Source: Fibrobacter succinogenes (GTDB taxonomy: Bacteria; Fibrobacterota; Fibrobacteria; Fibrobacterales; Fibrobacteraceae). Taken from it: a stretch of 64,000 nucleotides of DNA. The stretch lies in NCBI GenBank assembly GCA_902794535.1, contig CADBHQ010000002.1, positions 108,581-172,580 of the forward strand, given 5' to 3'. A model generated the notes under the pieces. The model was not told the origin of the DNA. It was given only the letters and a program-made list of their open reading frames with translations, and searched no databases. The translations under genes and the position numbers were made by a program. Every line of letters starts with the position of its first letter. The stretch's first letter is position 1. This document shows, one piece after another, positions 52,609-60,363 of the stretch.

Positions 52609-53013
52609 ATGACCATTGAGTACAAAAACACCCACGAATTTTCTGAACAAGATTTAAAAGACCTCTTCCTCTCCGTCGAATGGTCCTCGGGACATTTCCC
52701 CGACAAACTCGTAGTCGCGATGAAGAATTTCAAGACCGTCATCTCGGCCTGGGATGGCGACAAACTCGTCGGCATGATTTGCGCGATGGACGACGGAATC
52801 ATGAACGCCTACGTGCATTACCTGCTCGTGCGCCCCGAATACCAGGGCAAAGGCATCGGCAAAGTCCTCGTCGACAAGGTCCATGAAATATACAAGGATT
52901 ACCTCCGCATCGTCGTGGTCGCCTATAACGAAGAACTCGCCTTCTACGAGCATTGCGGCTTCAAGAAAGCCGACGATGCGAGCCCTATGTTTATTACGAG
53001 TCTATGGACGTAA
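52609..53013 (+). CDS. GNAT-family N-acetyltransferase
   Basis: 134 residues. Motif A VHYLLVRPEYQGKGIGKVLV is the acetyl-CoA pyrophosphate loop (Q-x-x-G-x-G/A), followed by the motif B AYNEELAFYEHCGFKKADDA. Complete and short, with the usual start MTIEYKNTHEF. The C-terminus SPMFITSLWT recurs as a fragment at 57519-57554, so a paralogue once lay there. Substrate unknown. Confidence 0.88.
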   Translation: MTIEYKNTHEFSEQDLKDLFLSVEWSSGHFPDKLVVAMKNFKTVISAWDGDKLVGMICAMDDGIMNAYVHYLLVRPEYQGKGIGKVLVDKVHEIYKDYLRIVVVAYNEELAFYEHCGFKKADDASPMFITSLWT

Positions 53014-53045
53014 GTGGAAAAGAACGTTATTGCGAGGAACCGTAG

Positions 53046-53885
53046 GTGACAAAGAGAATTTTATACAAGTTTGTTTTGAAAATTGTGTTACCTATTTTGC
53101 TTGTTCTGGTTGCAGGAACACTTTTCTTTCTGTACTATAACAATCGTATTCCTGAAAATGCCTTGGTGTATTATCGCATTAAAGATCACAAAGGCGAAAT
53201 TTCTGTATGGCGGGCTTCTAACTGCGAGATAAAAGGGGATGAATTTCAGTGCCATGCGGAACTGTGTCCCGATGATAAATTTAAAGGTTATCCACTTTCG
53301 CGGAAATATAAACCGGACACAAATACGTATCAAGATACGGCCTACATAAATTTAAATTTTGGTCTGTTTAAGAAAACGAGTTATATCCCTCGTCCTGTAT
53401 ATGCAACGTTTGACACCGCTTATTTTAAAAAACAATTTGCTTCAGTAAAGAAAACTTTCCCTTGTTCTCATTCAAAAAGGTTCTCGTCTTCGTATGAGTT
53501 GACTGCCATTGATTTGCCTAGTGGCGTGACTTTCTATGAAACAGGAAAGAAAAAAGACTCCAAAAAATCTGCAAAGTCAAAAGAAAAAAATGAACGCAAA
53601 GATTCTTTAAGTTCGAATCTCAAAACGGCGCCGACAATACATTCTGTTTCTATTTCTTGTCCTGAGATGCATTCGTTTCCGCACTATACGTGTTATTGCG
53701 ACAATTATCCAACTTATTGCGGAAATCCTAAATACACGAATATGCCAGCACTTCCAGAATCTCATTTTTATGCGATGGACGTATTGTCTTTGAAGGATAG
53801 CTCTTTCACTTGGAAATTGATATACAAGACGCCTTATAGTGATGCCGATACGCTGGAGGTTACAACGATGGTCAAAAGAGAGTGA
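53046..53885 (+). CDS. membrane-anchored protein, unknown
   Basis: 279 residues from GTG. One hydrophobic N-terminal segment (VLKIVLPILLVLVAGTLFFL) and an external region with several Cys (SNCEIK, CHAELCPDD, CPEMHSFPHYTCYCDNYPTY) that may form disulfides. A Lys/Ser-rich stretch (GKKKDSKKSAKSKEKNERKD) separates two halves. Less GC-rich than the genes before it. Followed 11 bases later by a truncated secreted-protein gene. Confidence 0.55.
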   Translation: MTKRILYKFVLKIVLPILLVLVAGTLFFLYYNNRIPENALVYYRIKDHKGEISVWRASNCEIKGDEFQCHAELCPDDKFKGYPLSRKYKPDTNTYQDTAYINLNFGLFKKTSYIPRPVYATFDTAYFKKQFASVKKTFPCSHSKRFSSSYELTAIDLPSGVTFYETGKKKDSKKSAKSKEKNERKDSLSSNLKTAPTIHSVSISCPEMHSFPHYTCYCDNYPTYCGNPKYTNMPALPESHFYAMDVLSLKDSSFTWKLIYKTPYSDADTLEVTTMVKRE

Positions 53886-53896
53886 TGTTAAATTGT

Positions 53897-54040
53897 ATGA
53901 AACAGTTTGTTTTTATTTGGCTATTTGTTTTGCTTTTGCCGTTCTATGTGGCTGCAAAAGAACTTACCGCGCTTGGGTTTGTGGAAGACCCCAAGGCGTA
54001 TGAACATGATGGATATTATATCCGCTTGGCTGTATATTGA
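53897..54040 (+). pseudogene. 5' fragment of a secreted-protein gene, cut at a duplication junction
   Basis: Encodes a signal peptide (MKQFVFIWLFVLLLPFYVAA) and about 20 further residues (KELTALGFVEDPKAYEHDGY) before running into the 261-bp repeat at 54023, where it meets a stop within 20 bases. The rest of the gene is missing. The junction fits a deletion or recombination event. Confidence 0.6.
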
Positions 54041-54283
54041 GCTTTTTAAGGTTTCTTTGAAAACGCGCAAAACCATTCTCGTATCCCGTGTCAATGAGAA
54101 TGTACCCTTCATCAATTGCAAAAAGATAATTGTTGACGACCCGATTGCCAATGTTGTAAATGGTCATGCAAGAAATATAGCTATATAATAGCCCAGGGCT
54201 ATCAGTGGACTAATTCGCAAACTGCCAGGTATCGAACAGCACATCACCCTTTATAATCGGATAGACCGTGTGAACGCCTCTTG
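54023..54283. repeat. direct repeat copy A (of 54853-55113)
   Basis: 261 bases aligned without gaps to 54853-55113 at an offset of 830, with about 11 base differences. Copy A holds, on the - strand, the last codons of the GH43 gene (54210-54283) and the first 47 codons of the MBL-fold gene (start at 54167), both as non-functional remnants. Confidence 0.9.
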
Positions 54284-54286
54284 TCA

Positions 54287-54997
54287 CTATAATGGTCGTA
54301 ATTTTATTTTATCTATACTTTTGATAAATCTTTTCAAATCGTTCACGTCAAACGGTTTGCCATGCGATGGATAAATTTTGGCGGGATAGAAAGCAATCAT
54401 CTTCTCCCATGATTTACGATAATCATGCAGATTTTCTATCCAAATGATATTGCGCTTGATACTAGGAAATCCGTTCATGGCGGCATCACCGCAAAATAGA
54501 ATTCCGTCTTTCAAAAGAGATATATGGTCTGCGGTATGGCCCGGCGTTTCAATGGCTTGAATCGGCAAATTCAGATTGCGAAATTCTTGCGAATCAGTGG
54601 TAATCAAACGATTTAAATATTCATCTTTGATTGGCGGGAACTTGTGTTCAGATTTTCCGAATAATGCGAACAGCTTGCAGAAAATGTAGGCGAGCATGCT
54701 TGAGCATCCGCCTTCGAAAGAATTCTGCCCGCTTTTCAGTCGCTCGATTGCTTTGAGGTGCAAAATCACTTTTGCATTTGTGATGGCAAGAACTTTGTTC
54801 AAAAATCCTGCGTGATCGTCGTGCGCATGTGTTAAAAAAATGAATTTAATTTCGCTTGGCTGAATATTGAGCTTTTTAAGGTTTCTTTGAAAACGCGCAA
54901 AACCATTCTCGTATCCCGTGTCAATGAGAATGCACCCTTCATCAATTGCAAAAAGATAATTGTTGACGACCCGATTGCCAATATTGTAAATGGTCAT
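54287..54997 (-). CDS. MBL-fold metallo-hydrolase
   Basis: 236 residues. Zinc motif THAHDDHAG near residue 56 (HxHxDH), IETPGHTADH for the third His, FCGDAAM with the bridging Asp and YPSHGKPF for the last His, so the site is complete. Substrate class (thioesters, lactones, glyoxalase-like) is open. A second, truncated copy of its first 47 codons lies at 54026-54167. It sits 43 bases after the GH43 gene, on the same strand. Confidence 0.88.
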   Translation of the reverse strand: MTIYNIGNRVVNNYLFAIDEGCILIDTGYENGFARFQRNLKKLNIQPSEIKFIFLTHAHDDHAGFLNKVLAITNAKVILHLKAIERLKSGQNSFEGGCSSMLAYIFCKLFALFGKSEHKFPPIKDEYLNRLITTDSQEFRNLNLPIQAIETPGHTADHISLLKDGILFCGDAAMNGFPSIKRNIIWIENLHDYRKSWEKMIAFYPAKIYPSHGKPFDVNDLKRFIKSIDKIKLRPL

Positions 54998-55113
54998 ACA
55001 AGAAATATAGTTATATAATAGCCCAGGGCTATCAGTGGACTAATTTGCAAATTGCCAGGTATCGAACAGCACATCACCCTTTATAATCAGATAGACCGTG
55101 TGGACGCCGCTTG
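54853..55113. repeat. direct repeat copy B (of 54023-54283)
   Basis: Intact context copy: it spans the functional start of the MBL-fold gene (54997) and the functional end of the GH43 gene (55040). The 830-base offset defines the size of the tandem duplication. Confidence 0.9.
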
Positions 55114-57124
55114 AGATGTTGCCGCACTTCGCTTCCTGTTCCTGCCAGTCACTGCCTGCGCTGTTGATTGAGGCTACGTTCGCGCCATCTCGCTTGTCAA
55201 GACGGAGCGTTACCGAGCCCTTGCCTTTCACCAGGGCCTTCAGCGTTTTTGCGCTGCTGAAATTCACATTGCGAACTTCGATGACGCCTTCTGTAGGTGC
55301 CGGGCCATCCTTGCTGGGAGTACCGACGGAAGCCACCATGTGGCCGGGTTCCTCCGTTGGCACGTAGCGAATGCCCAGGGTTGCGGCAGCCGTAGAAGCC
55401 TGCTGCACGGAATAGGGGTCAAGATTCTTGATGGCCTTTACACCCTTGTAGGTCGGTTTCGCTTCCTTGATAACGACATTTGCTTCGTCCACTTCAATTT
55501 CGTCAACCAGAATGCTGCGGAAACCGCCGTGGGTACCTATGGAAGCCTCTAGAATAGCTGCCTGATAGAATATGTACCACTTGTCCTGATACTTATGGAG
55601 ATGAGTGTGATTGTTGCCGTAGGTCATGCCATTCTCACCCATGTTCTTGAAGTAGTTCCCGCCGTAGGTCCAGGAATCAGGATTCAGGGGCTCGGTACTG
55701 GTGAAGTAGTTCATGCTGCAGGCCGTCGGAGCCTCGCCACCCCATTCCCAAGGAGTATGGTCGTTCCAGTCGTTGTTGAAAGTATATACGTACTTGCCGT
55801 TGATATAATTGAGTTCATTTGCCTCAAAGTGGAACGGGGACGGAAGTTTCACCGGATCCCCGTCAAGGGAATGCAAGTCCGGATTGAGCTTGGCAATCCA
55901 GCCCTGACCATTACCGAACGAAATCCAGCCATCGCCGTTGTCGTCAATTACGGCACCCGGATCAAATATGGAGCCGCTGCCTTTTACAACAGGATTGTCG
56001 CCATCGATAAGGCTCTTGCTCAAAGGAGATGTCCACGGACCCACCGGAGACTTCGCCTGGATAACGCCGGTGCCAAAGCCGCTATTGGAGAAATAGAGGG
56101 AGAAAAGCGTGCTGCCATCGGCCTGTTCCTTGCTAATGATGCTGGGTGCCCACGAAGCCATAATCCACGGAGCCACTTCACCGACAGGAATCAGTCCGTG
56201 ATAAGTCCAGTTGACCATATCGTCAGTGGACATCATTACCAGCGTCTTGATTTTCTCGTAAGTATTGCTGACACCTTCTTCGTACTGCTGATGGTCGTTG
56301 GTGCCATAGACATAGAGACGCCCCTTGTACTCAATGGCCGTCGGGTCCGCACAATACTGGAAATCCAATATAGGATTGGCATTGTCCAAGCCTAATTTTG
56401 GGGACTTTACAGGCATCTTGCCTACCGTGCCATCGGAATCCTTTGCCCGGATAATGATTTTACCGAAACTGATCGTTGCGGCATCACTTGGAGTGTCTGG
56501 GCTTACGGCAAGAGCCAAACTGACAAGTGTCTTGCCCGGTTCAAAGGACAGAACAAGGCTTGTTGCGCCACTGGGAATTCTTTCCGTAGTCTTGGCCTCG
56601 TCGCTATAAGTCGCAATCACATCAATGTTATCGTATGCAACTGCCTTGGCAAAGTTTATCTCCACCTTAGTATAGACATCTGTATTCAGGTCGTGTATGT
56701 CCCAGTAGTTGTTGGCATACTGCTTATAGGTAAAACTATTATTGTCGGGGTCCTTTTCGCCACCGCCACCGTACCAATCTACAATGATATCCTCGATAGA
56801 CAGGGCGATATCGAATTTAGCAACAGCAACCTCATCCTTTATTTCGTCATTGCCGAGAGAATCCTTAGGCAATTCCTGAGAAAGGGAATCCTTTGGCTGG
56901 ACGGGATTGACGGTATCCTTGGGCAGAACCGGGTCAACCGTGTCCTTGGGCAGAACTGGATCGAGGGAATCCTCGGGGTTTTCCTGACCGAGAGAATCTC
57001 CGGGGATATCCAGAATGGGGGCGTCTTCGTCAAAATCCTTGCTGACGGAATCATCGTCGCCGCATGACATTAACATGGACGAAACAGTTACAAGCGCTAC
57101 CGCAAGAAGGATTTTCTTTTTCAT
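55040..57124 (-). CDS. glycoside hydrolase family 43 lipoprotein with CBM6-like tail
   Basis: 694 residues from ATG at 57124. Lipobox SSMLMSCGDD, then a linker of repeated DPVLPKDT units (about residues 25-85), an N-terminal beta domain, and a five-blade GH43 domain: FQYCADPTAIEYKGRLYVYG (Asp base), GSGSIFDPGAVIDDNGDGWI (second Asp) and FHFEANELNYINGKYVYTF (Glu acid). The C-terminus (VTLRLDKRDGANVASINSAG, then GVHTVYLIIKGDVLFDTWQF) is CBM6-like. It would release arabinose or xylose from plant cell-wall hemicellulose at the cell surface, fitting a fibre degrader. Confidence 0.85.
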   Translation of the reverse strand: MKKKILLAVALVTVSSMLMSCGDDDSVSKDFDEDAPILDIPGDSLGQENPEDSLDPVLPKDTVDPVLPKDTVNPVQPKDSLSQELPKDSLGNDEIKDEVAVAKFDIALSIEDIIVDWYGGGGEKDPDNNSFTYKQYANNYWDIHDLNTDVYTKVEINFAKAVAYDNIDVIATYSDEAKTTERIPSGATSLVLSFEPGKTLVSLALAVSPDTPSDAATISFGKIIIRAKDSDGTVGKMPVKSPKLGLDNANPILDFQYCADPTAIEYKGRLYVYGTNDHQQYEEGVSNTYEKIKTLVMMSTDDMVNWTYHGLIPVGEVAPWIMASWAPSIISKEQADGSTLFSLYFSNSGFGTGVIQAKSPVGPWTSPLSKSLIDGDNPVVKGSGSIFDPGAVIDDNGDGWISFGNGQGWIAKLNPDLHSLDGDPVKLPSPFHFEANELNYINGKYVYTFNNDWNDHTPWEWGGEAPTACSMNYFTSTEPLNPDSWTYGGNYFKNMGENGMTYGNNHTHLHKYQDKWYIFYQAAILEASIGTHGGFRSILVDEIEVDEANVVIKEAKPTYKGVKAIKNLDPYSVQQASTAAATLGIRYVPTEEPGHMVASVGTPSKDGPAPTEGVIEVRNVNFSSAKTLKALVKGKGSVTLRLDKRDGANVASINSAGSDWQEQEAKCGNISSGVHTVYLIIKGDVLFDTWQFAN

Positions 57125-57234
57125 ATTCACACCCAATGTTACTATGATTAGTATTAAAATATATTGTATCAGCGAATTGGTATACTATGAAAAGCAGTTT
57201 TTTCACATAGCGTTGAGCAGTTCTAAACGGCTAA

Positions 57235-57519
57235 TGCAAGCTCCCGGACCCGATTGACGAACGGCAAATCGTCGTCGTGGACCCCATGCTTGCGACTGGC
57301 GGGTCTGCCGCCGATGCCATCAGCATGATAAAAAAGCACGGCGGAAAAAAGATTAAGTTCATGTGCATCATCGCCGCTCCCGAAGGCTTGAAAAAACTAC
57401 ACGAGGCTCATCCCGACGTCCAGATTTATGTCGGGCATCTGGACCTCTGCCGGAACGAGGCTGCCTACATTTGCCCAGGCCTCGGCGATGCTGGCGACCG
57501 TATTTTTGGGACGAAATAG
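57235..57519 (+). pseudogene. upp: upp (uracil phosphoribosyltransferase) C-terminal fragment
   Basis: [20 protein letters not shown] and [20 protein letters not shown] continue to [20 protein letters not shown] and end in [14 protein letters not shown], the exact Upp C-terminus including the PRPP loop [10 protein letters not shown] and the uracil-binding GLGDAGDR. The N-terminal half is absent: an in-frame stop lies at 57232. Some residues are non-typical (AADAISM). No start codon in place, so non-functional. Confidence 0.85.
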
Positions 57520-57554
57520 CAAGCCCGATGTTTATTACCAGCTTGTGGACATAG
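57519..57554 (+). pseudogene. GNAT acetyltransferase C-terminal scrap
   Basis: Eleven codons, ASPMFITSLWT and stop, fused to the end of the upp fragment in another frame. They match the C-terminus of the GNAT gene at 52609-53013, with different third bases, so this is the remnant of a diverged paralogue rather than a recent copy. Confidence 0.6.
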
Positions 57555-57561
57555 GGAGGGA

Positions 57562-58491
57562 TTAAGTCAAATTCGCCAAAATGATGGGAATTAGGGTCTT
57601 AGGGTCATCCATTTTGTCAAAGGCGAAACATTGTTTGCCCAAATCTTTTAGCGACGCTCCAATGTGATAAAGTTCCTTATTGTCGATAATCAAGAAACGA
57701 TCGTGCATCTTTTTGGTATAGTCCATAGTTGCAGTAGGATACTGCTGATTAAACTGGTCTACATCAATTTGCCGCAACTCAGCCTTCGGGTGCGTATAAA
57801 TCTTGACCAAGACATTCTTTTGCTTTACAGATAGTCTCTCCAAAACTGATAAATCCACATAACCATCAACAAGAATGATTTCTTTTTTTGCCGTCTTGAT
57901 GATGTCTTGGAAGAATGCATAGGCATCAAAGATTTGCCCTTTGAAGAACACCCCTTCCTTTGCCTTTTTTGGATTAGAATCTAGTTCATTGAATATTTTA
58001 GAGAAATTTTCGTCAATCTTCTTGAATTTTAGGTCGTGTTCAACAAGTTTTGTATCAACCTTGGTTTCAAAGGCATTTAAACGCCCGACAAGGCTCATGT
58101 TGTGACGCAAATAATGGCGCATCTGAACAAATGCATTCATAATCTCAATACTAACACGAACCGCCTTTTCGCTACGAAGAACTGCCGAAAGCATCGCGAC
58201 TCCCTGCTCCGTAAAGGCGTAAGGATTAGAAGACGAATGTTTTAGTATATTGAACCGGTCACAATTTGTGACCAGTTCAAGAGATTCTTCTTTATCAAGT
58301 TGGAAACAAAAATAATCAGGAAACCGCTCTGCGTTCCTTTTGACGGCTTGATTAAGGACTTTTGTTTCTACTCCATACAATTCCGCCAAATCACGATCTA
58401 TCATGACCTGAACATCACGAATTACCACAATTTTATTCGCTATTTTGGAACCAACCAACGGGTTTGAAATAATGACTTCTTGTTTCTTCAT
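57562..58491 (-). CDS. ORF6N-domain protein
   Basis: 309 residues. The N-terminal ORF6N domain: KIVVIRDVQVMIDRDLAELY, GVETKVLNQAVKRNAERFPD, then YFCFQL and NPYAFTEQGVAMLSAVLRSE. A coiled-coil-like centre (RLNAFETKVDTKLVEHDLKF, then KKID) is followed by a C-terminal domain (IFDAYAFFQDIIKTAKKEII, LVDGYVD, MHDRFLIIDN) that looks like a single PLD-type half with HxxxLIID. ORF6N proteins are common in phages and genomic islands; the DNA-binding role is inferred. In operon with a small zinc-ribbon gene just upstream. Confidence 0.85.
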   Translation of the reverse strand: MKKQEVIISNPLVGSKIANKIVVIRDVQVMIDRDLAELYGVETKVLNQAVKRNAERFPDYFCFQLDKEESLELVTNCDRFNILKHSSSNPYAFTEQGVAMLSAVLRSEKAVRVSIEIMNAFVQMRHYLRHNMSLVGRLNAFETKVDTKLVEHDLKFKKIDENFSKIFNELDSNPKKAKEGVFFKGQIFDAYAFFQDIIKTAKKEIILVDGYVDLSVLERLSVKQKNVLVKIYTHPKAELRQIDVDQFNQQYPTATMDYTKKMHDRFLIIDNKELYHIGASLKDLGKQCFAFDKMDDPKTLIPIILANLT

Positions 58492-58503
58492 TTTGACCTT
58501 CTT

Positions 58504-58677
58504 TTATCCTCTCGAGTAACGCAATTTTGCACCGCATTTAGGGCAACGCAGAATCAGTTCCTTAAGCCGTTTGATTTCGGCATCTTTTTCTTCTAGCACC
58601 TTGGCAAAATCCCCGATTGCGTTGTTAGCACCGCGATTCGGGCCTCCGTTGAATTTTCCGAAAATTTCATCGAACAT
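58504..58677 (-). CDS. 57-aa zinc-ribbon-end protein preceding the ORF6N gene
   Basis: AAGGAGATATC precedes ATG at 58677, an excellent RBS. MFDEIFGKFNGGPNRGANNA is followed by a charged helix (FAKVLEEKDAEIKRLKELIL) and a final RCPKCGAKLRYSRG with one CxxC, half of a zinc ribbon that could dimerise. The stop is 13 bases before the ORF6N start, so both are in one operon. Function unknown. Confidence 0.7.
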   Translation of the reverse strand: MFDEIFGKFNGGPNRGANNAIGDFAKVLEEKDAEIKRLKELILRCPKCGAKLRYSRG

Positions 58678-59001
58678 GATATCTCCTTAAAAAAATGATT
58701 TAACAACACGCAAAAAATGCGTATTGAGCAGTTGTCGCATTTTTTGCGACAACTATGGCATTGTTTTCTTTTTTATGGGATGGTCTTGCAATCCTGTTGG
58801 CGGGGGCTTTCCCCGGCGTTACTTGGCACCCGCCTTAGCGAGCACACTCGAGTAGGTCGTGTTCCTACCAGCTATCCAACAGCATCAACAAGAAGATGAA
58901 TGCGCCCCGCCGCGAATGCACGTACGGACCCGAAGGTCTATGTCGACTGTCACGAGGATTATCGAATATCAGCTACAATATATACAAATAGGTTGTCGAT
59001 G
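58678..59001. other. gene-free stretch with hairpins
   Basis: Contains two copies of TGCG-type ATTTTTTGCG near 58708-58745 (AAAAAATGCG and GCATTTTTTGCG), a GGGGGCTTTCCCC hairpin at about 58802 and a G/C-rich stretch to 58935. No gene-sized frame with an RBS is seen. The G-rich hairpin resembles the dispersed repeat elements. Confidence 0.5.
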
Positions 59002-59526
59002 TCAATGGACATCCAGTTTATTAAATGTCTCGTAGTGGTCTGCGGTATAATAGATTACGCAATCAGACTGATAAATCAAGCGTTTTGTTCCGCGGTTCTT
59101 GGCAGAATATTCAACATCCGCTTCGTGGTAACTTCCACTCGGCAACAGGCCTTCGCGATTTTCAAAAACATCACCGCCGATCATCACGCCAAGCATTGTC
59201 CACGGATTAAAATTCCACTTCGAAAAGGTGTTCCCCGTCTTTGTTTCGTAAAGCGAAATGCCTTCATTTTTGCCAACATAGTTGCCCGGCAATTTATCAA
59301 ATTTGCAAAGATAAGCGGCAACGGAATCCCTAGTCGTGTACAAACCAGATTCTTCCACCGCTTCGTAAATCGATTTTGTTGCAACGCTAGAGGAAGAAGT
59401 CGTTTTTTCGCTATCGGAAGATATCCGTTCAATTTCATCGGAATCACCGCTAGAAACTGTCGGCGTAGAACATGCAACAAGGAATACGGAGAATAGAAAT
59501 GCAAAGGATATCTTCAAGTTTCTCAT
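59002..59526 (-). CDS. barnase-like guanyl ribonuclease lipoprotein
   Basis: 174 residues. Lipobox FLVACS (Cys19), short Ser linker (EKTTSSSSVATKS), then a complete microbial ribonuclease domain: SVAAYLCKFDKLPGNYVGKN, MIGGDVFENREGLLPSGSYH, EADVEYSAKNRGTKRLIYQS, DCVIYYTADHYETFNKL. Catalytic positions of barnase are all present: Lys in NYVGK (K27), Glu in HEADVEY (E73), Arg in NRG and KRLIY (R83, R87) and His in DHYETF (H102). It should cut RNA on the cell surface or in the periplasm. No barstar-like inhibitor gene is visible nearby. Confidence 0.85.
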   Translation of the reverse strand: MRNLKISFAFLFSVFLVACSTPTVSSGDSDEIERISSDSEKTTSSSSVATKSIYEAVEESGLYTTRDSVAAYLCKFDKLPGNYVGKNEGISLYETKTGNTFSKWNFNPWTMLGVMIGGDVFENREGLLPSGSYHEADVEYSAKNRGTKRLIYQSDCVIYYTADHYETFNKLDVH

Positions 59527-59563
59527 ACCATAAATATATGAAATTTTTCGTCAGAATTATTTT

Positions 59564-59594
59564 GGGGTCTTAGGGGCAAGCCCCCCCCCTTTAT
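59564..59594. repeat. short dispersed repeat element (copy 2, truncated)
   Basis: GGGGTCTTAGGGGCAAGCC then a run of nine Cs and CTTT. The opening GGGGTCTTAGGGGC is identical to the start of the element at 62895. 59527-59817 otherwise holds only the ORF6N scrap and a promoter. Confidence 0.5.
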
Positions 59595-59647
59595 GGAAGA
59601 AAAAGAGTGTCTTGGTTGCCGCGACGCTCGCCAATTGCAGATTTTAC

Positions 59648-59728
59648 ACGATTCGTGGGGTCAAAGTGATGTTTGACGCCGGCTTGGTAGAGATATACGG
59701 GTATAGCACGAAGGATTTCAACAGGCAG
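59648..59728 (+). pseudogene. ORF6N-domain fragment
   Basis: Codes for TIRGVKVMFDAGLVEIYGYS then TKDFNRQ, the first conserved block of ORF6N domains (compare VVIRDVQVMIDRDLAELYGV in the intact gene at 57562). No start upstream in the usual place and no continuation downstream, so it is a scrap of a second, different ORF6N gene. Confidence 0.6.
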
Positions 59729-59787
59729 GGCATTTTTTTCGATGCTCCTATCCAGGTAAAGCCCACTTTTTTATTCAAGTTAACCTC

Positions 59788-59823
59788 TTGACAACGTGTA
59801 TCCAATTAGATACATTGATGTGT
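59788..59823 (+). promoter_or_regulatory. promoter with overlapping inverted repeat for the antitoxin gene
   Basis: TTGACA at 59788-59793, a 17-base spacer and TACATT at 59811-59816. The inverted repeat GTATC-CAATTA-GATAC at 59798-59813 overlaps the spacer and -10, as expected for autoregulation by an HTH antitoxin. Transcription would begin at about 59822, almost at the start codon. Confidence 0.55.
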
Positions 59824-60168
59824 ATGCACAAGCGCTTAGACATTGCCGAATACCTCGACAACGAAGAAATCGTCGCCGAATATTTGAATATGGTTAGCGA
59901 ATCAGATGACCCCGCGCTGTTTCTCCGCGCCATCGGGCATATCGCCAGAAGCAAGGGAATGTCGCAGATTGCCGAAAAGACCGGACTCGGTCGTGAAAGC
60001 CTTTACAAGGCTTTAGACGAAAAAGCGCACCCGCGTTTTGAAACCATTTTCAAGGTGCTAAATGCTATGGGAATCCAGATGACGCTCGTCCCTAAAGTGA
60101 AATTTAGGAAACGTTCTAAACAAACGGAACTTTGCGTTGCTGAGAAAAGAGCTCGGTATAAGGTGTAG
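59818..60168 (+). CDS. HTH antitoxin (putative addiction-module antidote family), orphan
   Basis: 116 residues from ATG at 59818, or 114 from ATG at 59824 (MHKRLDIAEYL). The open frame reaches back to a TTG that is part of the -35 box and is rejected. LDIAEYLDNEEIVAEYLNMV and the HTH MSQIAEKTGLGRESLYKALD match the HigA2-like antidote family whose partners are RelE-fold toxins. The toxin gene, normally directly upstream, is missing. The basic tail (FRKRSKQTELCVAEKRARYK) is longer than usual. Confidence 0.8.
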   Translation: MCMHKRLDIAEYLDNEEIVAEYLNMVSESDDPALFLRAIGHIARSKGMSQIAEKTGLGRESLYKALDEKAHPRFETIFKVLNAMGIQMTLVPKVKFRKRSKQTELCVAEKRARYKV

Positions 60169-60363
60169 TTTTACCTAGTAGAATTACCTTTTTCAAATCT
60201 ATCCCTAGAAAACATTGCCTTTTTCTAAGCAAATTGCAAAAAACGAAAATTTGACAAACACCCCAAAATGTCGCTTAGAAAACGACATTTTTACAAATAA
60301 AAAGTCAAAAGAGCGACTTTAGCAAGGAAATAGGTTATATTATAGCAAAAAGAGAGGTATCTG

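Noticed and set aside
57137..57234. A functional upp start
   Set aside because: An in-frame stop at 57232 directly precedes the fragment and the N-terminal half of Upp is not found.
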